Part shown: positions 59,300 through 64,000 of the stretch, piece after piece
How positions within the stretch are numbered: position 1 is the first letter of the stretch
Layout: every line of letters starts with the position of its first letter
NCBI GenBank assembly: GCA_017979445.1
Contig: CM030706.1
Coordinates: 7,984,967 to 8,048,966, forward strand
Source: Akebia trifoliata
Taxonomy: Eukaryota > Streptophyta > Magnoliopsida > Ranunculales > Lardizabalaceae
Direction: 5' to 3'
DNA length: 64,000 nucleotides
Translations under genes and position numbers: made by a program
Notes under the pieces: model-generated
Seen by the model: the letters and a program-made list of their open reading frames with translations, nothing else
What the model was told of the DNA's origin: nothing
Database searches by the model: none

Positions 59300-59710
59300 T
59301 AGTGTTGGTTTGTCATCAACGATAACAACAGAGGTGCTGTTTGGCTTCCACGACAGCAGCAGCAGTGCTGTTTGACTTCCACGACAGCAGTAGAAGTGCT
59401 GTTTGACTTCCATGGCAACTGCAGAGGTGCAGTTGGGTCTTACGATCAGTACAGAGATGCAGTTTGGGTCTGGTGAATATGAATATAACAGAATCTTTAT
59501 TTGAGGTTTATCATCACTGCAGAGGTGCAGCTAGGTGTCCACGATCACAGCAGACCCTGTGTTAGAGGCTGCAAACATCTACAATCACTGCAGAGGTGCA
59601 GTTTGTGGTTTACGATCACAGCAGACCTTATTTTGGAGGCTGTGATCACTGCAAATTTATTCTTGGGAGGCTGCGATCACCCCAGATCCTTTGGCTGGAA
59701 GCTACGATCA
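59300..59710 (+). repeat. Degenerate 30-40 bp repeats in the copia leader
   Basis: Phrases gacttccacgacagcag, gcagaggtgcag and cgatcacagcagacc recur about ten times between the PBS and the gag start. The pattern is G+C-richer than the LTR. Could be a packaging or translation-control region; that is inference. Confidence 0.7.
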
Positions 59711-59845
59711 CTTTAGTTTTTTTTTTTTTTTTTGTGTTTGAGAATAACAGCAGCAGAAAAATAAATAAATAAATAAATAGACATTTTTTTTTTTTTTTTT
59801 TAGTTTGACCTCCCTTAAGCCACAATACACAGACATTTTTTTTTT

Positions 59846-62800
59846 ATGGCCTCTGAAATGTCTTCTTCCTCGATCACCGGTGACAGTGCTGGTTCAGGAG
59901 GTCATTCCTCTCATTCGACCGACTTTCCAGGCATCCAAATTACCACTGTGAAGTTAGATGGTCCAAATTATCTTCTTTGGGCTCGATCGGTTGAAATGTT
60001 TGTTGGTGGAAAAGGAAAGATCGGTTACCTCACAGGGGCGGAAAAACAACCGGCACCAACTGAAACTACTTATCCCCAATGGTTTGCTAATGACTCTATG
60101 GTCCGGTCTTGGTTAGTTACATCTATGCAACCACACATTGCTACTGGTTTCATGTTCTCCAAGACAGTAAAACAGATATGGGATTCCGCAAAGAATATCT
60201 ATTCGCAACGTCAAAACAATGTCCGGATCTTTAACTTGGAGCGTGAGATTTCCCGCCTTTCACAAGGTGACTCTTCAGTCACCTCCTATATATCACAGTT
60301 ACGTGCTCGATGGGAAGAGTTAACCTTCTACTCCTCGTCCTATGCTTGGAAGGACTCTGTTGATGAGGCATTATATGCATCGATTCTAGATAAGAATCGA
60401 GTATTTCAGTTTCTAGCCGATCTTCGGGATGAGTTTGAGTATGCGAGAGTTCATTTATTGGGTATGGATCCCTTTCCATCCCTACAGACTGCATATTCTT
60501 ATGTCTTGGCTGATGAGAGTCGTCGCGCGGCTGTACTACCTCATTCTTCAGGAGATCACTCAGCTATGTTTGCTCGCCTACCTTCTCCACAGCCTTCTAG
60601 TGGGTCTCTACCTACCCGTCAGCAACATAAGTGTGATCATTGTGGGAAGTTGGGTCATGTGAAGGCTCGGTGTTATGCACTTCATGGTCGTCCTCCTCAT
60701 CAACAACGACACCAGTCTCAACGTTCTTCAGCTCATGCAGTCTCTCAGCCAACTACTGATCTAGCACCTCCTGCAGCTACTACCATCTCCTCAGATTCGG
60801 TTTCTCTATCCCAAGCCGAGCTTGACAAGTTCAGGAAATTCTTCAATCAGATGGAGACTTCATCTCAGCCAGTCTCTACATTCGCTAACTCAGGTACCTT
60901 TGCATCTGCACACAGTGTTTCCACCACTTCCTCACCATGGATCATTGATTCCGGTGCCTCTGATAACATGACTGGTATGTCCTCCCTTTTCAAAACCTAT
61001 AGTGTTTGTTCTGGTCATCGTAAGGTTCGCCTTGCGGATGGGTCTTTATCTTCTATAGCTGGTCAAGATCATTTACCTGTCACATCTTCTTTATCCTTAA
61101 CTAAAACACTACATGTTCCTCAACTTACTACTAACCTGATCTCCGTTAGTAGTCTTACCAAAAATTTGAATTGTAGTGTAATATTTTATCCTTCTCATTG
61201 TATCTTTTAGGATCTGGAGTCGAAGAGGACGATTGGCACTGGACGTGAAGTGAATGGCTTGTATATCTTGAACGTACCCAGTTCGCCTAGCACTTATTCT
61301 GTCTCTCAGTTTAGTAGTAGTAGTCAGTCTGATAAAGCTCTTGTAATGCGTTGGCATTTACGCTTAGGCCATATTTCCTTTGGCTATTTGAAACACATAT
61401 TCCCTGATTTATTTAATAATAATACTTTACTTGATTTTTCTTGTGAAACCTGTCAATTAGCTAAACATGTGCGTTCTTCTTATCCTATTAGCATGAATAC
61501 TACTGCACCTGCTATGTTTGACCTAATTCATTCTGATGTGTGGGGTCCTTCCCCTGTCACATCCACTCTTGATTTTCGTTATTTTGTCTTGTTTATCGAT
61601 GATCACAGTCGTACCACTTGGGTTTATCTTATGAAACACAAGAGTGAAATTTATGGGATCTTCAAGCAATTTCTTGCTATGGTTCATACCCAGTTTGGTT
61701 GTGCTGTCAAAACATTCCGTTCTGATCATGGTACGGAGTACACCTATAGTGAGGTTGTGAAACTTTGTTTAGAGTCTGGCATTGAGCACCAAATGTCCAA
61801 TGTCAAGACTCCTCAACAAAATGGTCGATCCGAAAGAAAAAATTGTCATATTCTGGAGTTAGCCCGTGCCCTCTCTATTGGCATGAATGTGACACAATCC
61901 TATTGGGCCGATGCAGTCCTTACTGCTGTTTACATTATTAATCGGTCCCCCTCCCGAGCTCTTCAGTTTGCCACGCCCCTCTCTCTGCTCCTTTCAGATC
62001 GTCCATTATTTTCACTTCCTCCCCGCGTGTTTGGGTGTGTCTGTTTTGTTTAACTTCTTGACCAAACTCGTACTAAACTTGACCCTAAGGCCATGAAATG
62101 TATTTTTTTGGGTTATTCCTCTACCCAGAAAGGATACCGTTGTTACCATCCTCCTTCTCGCCGGCGCTTCATTTCTCGGGATGTTTCATTTTTTGAACAT
62201 ACTCCGTACTACAATAGGTCCGTTGGCATTCAATCTGAGTGGTTTCCCTTAGATTCCTCTGATGATCCCTTACCTTCCTTATTTCCTCTTCCCATGCCCG
62301 TTCCTCCTTCTTCACCCTCTGTCAGTCTATCACCTCCTCCACTGCAGGTTTACTTTCGACGTCCACGCAATACTACCATCACTCCTATGCCAGGTCAGCT
62401 CGCCTCATCGCCTCCAGCTCCGCCTCCATCTGTACCTTGTGATGATCGTCCTATTGCCACTCGTAAAGGTAAGCGCACTTGTACTTATCCTATTTCTAAT
62501 TATATATCTGATTCTGTCCTCTCACCCTCCTATCGGAGTTTTCTTGCCTCTGTTTCCGCTGTTTCTCTTCCTACTACTGTTGCAGATGCTATTACCCATC
62601 CTGAGTGGCGAGCAGCTATGATTGATGAATTAACTGCTCTAGAAAAGACTCAAACTTGGAAAATTGTACCTCTTCCGCCTGGAAGGAAAGCTGTGGGTTG
62701 TCGCTGGGTCTTCACACTTAAGCATAATCCGGATGGTTCTATTGCTCGTTATAAGGCCCGTCTGGTGGCCAAGGGTTATACTCAGACTTATGGGATTGAT

Positions 62801-64000
62801 TATCAGGAGATGTTTGCTCCGGTTGCCAAAATGACCACTATTTGCGTTCTCCTTTCTGTTGCCGCTATTAAAAGATGGCCTCTCTTTCAATTGGATGTGA
62901 AGAATGTTTTTCTCAATGGTGATCTTCAGGAAGAAGTCTATATAATCCAACCTCCTGGGTTTCTTACATCTGCTTCTCCTGCACATGTATGTCGCCTTCG
63001 TCGTTCTCTTTATGGCCTAAAACAGTCTCCTCGTGCATGGTCTGAGCGCTTTACTAAGGCCATGCAGTAGTTTGGATTCCATCAGAGTTCTGCTGATCAC
63101 ACCATCTTCTTGCGTCATTCCCACGGCAAAACCGTTGCTTTAATTGTTTATGTTGATGACATTGTTCTTACTGGAGATGATAATGATGGCATTACCGAGG
63201 TCAAAACTTACTTAGGACGTCAATTTGAGATTAAAGACTTGGGGCATCTTCGCTATTTTCTAGGTATTGAGGTTGCGCGATCCCATTCTGATATCTTTAT
63301 TTCTCAACGTAAGTATATCCTCGATTTACTCAGTGACTCTGGTCAACTTGGTTCTCGTCCAGCTGATACTCCTATTGAGCAGAATCACAGGTTGGCTGAT
63401 TCTGAGGGGGAGTGTTTGTCAGATATTGGTCAGTATCAACGCCTTGTGGGTAAATTGATCTACTTGTCTATGACTCGCCCCGACATTGCCTATGTTGTTA
63501 GTGTTGTAAGCCAGTTTATGCACTCACCTCGAACATCTCATCTTACTGTTGTCTATCGCATTCTTAGATATCTAAAGGGATGTCCTGGTCGAGGTATTTT
63601 GTTTAGTAATCATGGTCATCTTCGCATTGAGGCGTGGACAGATGCAGATTATGCTGGGTCAGTGACTGATAGACAATCCACTTCGGGGTACTGTACTAAA
63701 ATTGATGGCAACTTGGTAACTTGGCGTAGTAAGAAGCAAGATGTGGTTTCTCGGTCCAGTGCTGAGTCAGAATACAGAGCTATGGCACTTGGAGTGTGTG
63801 AGTTGTTGTGGCTCAAGACCTTACTAGTTGACTTGTGTCTTTCCATAACAGTCCCTTTTTTGTTATATTGTGATAATAAATCAGCCATTAACATAGCAGC
63901 AAATCCGGTTCAGCATGACAGAACGAAACATATTGAAGTTGATCGACATTTTATTAGAGAGAAGATTGTTTCTGAGCAGATTTGTACTCCATTTGTTCCA
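59846..64000 (+). pseudogene. Copia gag-pol polyprotein with three in-frame stops
   Basis: One frame throughout. Gag (from MASEMSSSSITGDSAGSG, UBN2-type PNYLLWARSVEMF), zinc knuckle CDHCGKLGHVKARC (near 60630), protease WIIDSGASDNMTG (near 60939), integrase zinc part HLRLGH...CETCQLAKH, core IHSDVWGP, FRSDHGTEY and QQNGRSERKN (61530-61840), RT with YVDD intact (near 63150), and RNase H with WTDADYAGS and YCDNKSA. Stops: TAG 61208-61210, TAA 62051-62053, TAG 63068-63070; no frameshift. Catalytic residues are all seen, so it was active not long ago. It is inactive as a single chain unless stops are read through. Confidence 0.92.

Larger units (their letters stand above)
58886..64000 (+). mobile_element. 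Ty1-copia retrotransposon, young, cut by the window end
   Basis: LTR 58886-59046 (161 bp, TGTTGAAT...TCTTCA), PBS TGGTATCAGAGC at 59050-59061, a 780-base leader with degenerate repeats, then a single gag-pol frame from 59846 to the window end. The right LTR would lie beyond 64000. Only three in-frame stops interrupt the frame, so the copy is recent compared with the gypsy relics. Confidence 0.92.

Overview
This is a stretch of flowering-plant nuclear DNA, most likely from a woody dicot, although the species cannot be read from the sequence. The evidence is spliced genes with GT-AG introns, plant-type PPR and SCAPER genes, and a heavy load of Ty1-copia, Ty3-gypsy, LINE, TRIM, SINE and MITE copies in AT-rich introns and spacers. 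No new biological system was found. The most informative content is two multi-exon host genes running off the window edges, one complete PPR gene, and a nested stack of transposons whose target-site duplications can be read base by base.

Layout. 1-1098: end of a copia element on the minus strand (LTR plus decayed gag). 1099-6094: non-coding DNA with a LINE relic. 6095-32224 (+): the last 19 recognisable exons of a ZRANB3-like SNF2 helicase fused to an HNH nuclease. Its introns reach 6.6 and 7.8 kb and hold two TRIM elements, each broken by a later LTR-element insertion (a solo LTR in one, a complete decayed gypsy element in the other), plus a Mutator-type MITE. 32225-35581: spacer with MITEs. 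35582-38222 (-): a two-exon PPR gene, convergent with the helicase. 38880-43130: a second gypsy relic, itself interrupted by a solo LTR. 43131-47930: a hAT-type element, MITEs and LINE relics. 47933-55088 (-): the last six exons of a SCAPER homologue, whose introns hold LINE tails and a tRNA-derived SINE. 55089-58885: spacer or 5' intron of SCAPER with a 5'-truncated LINE. 58886-64000: a young copia element (LTR, leader, gag-pol) cut by the window end.

The three host genes have unrelated jobs: replication-fork or DNA repair (ZRANB3-like), organellar RNA handling (PPR), and ER-associated or ribosome-linked function (SCAPER). Exon boundaries were placed by reading frame, splice sites and remembered family similarity; no alignment was run. 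The 5' ends of the helicase and SCAPER genes were not found and probably lie outside the window.
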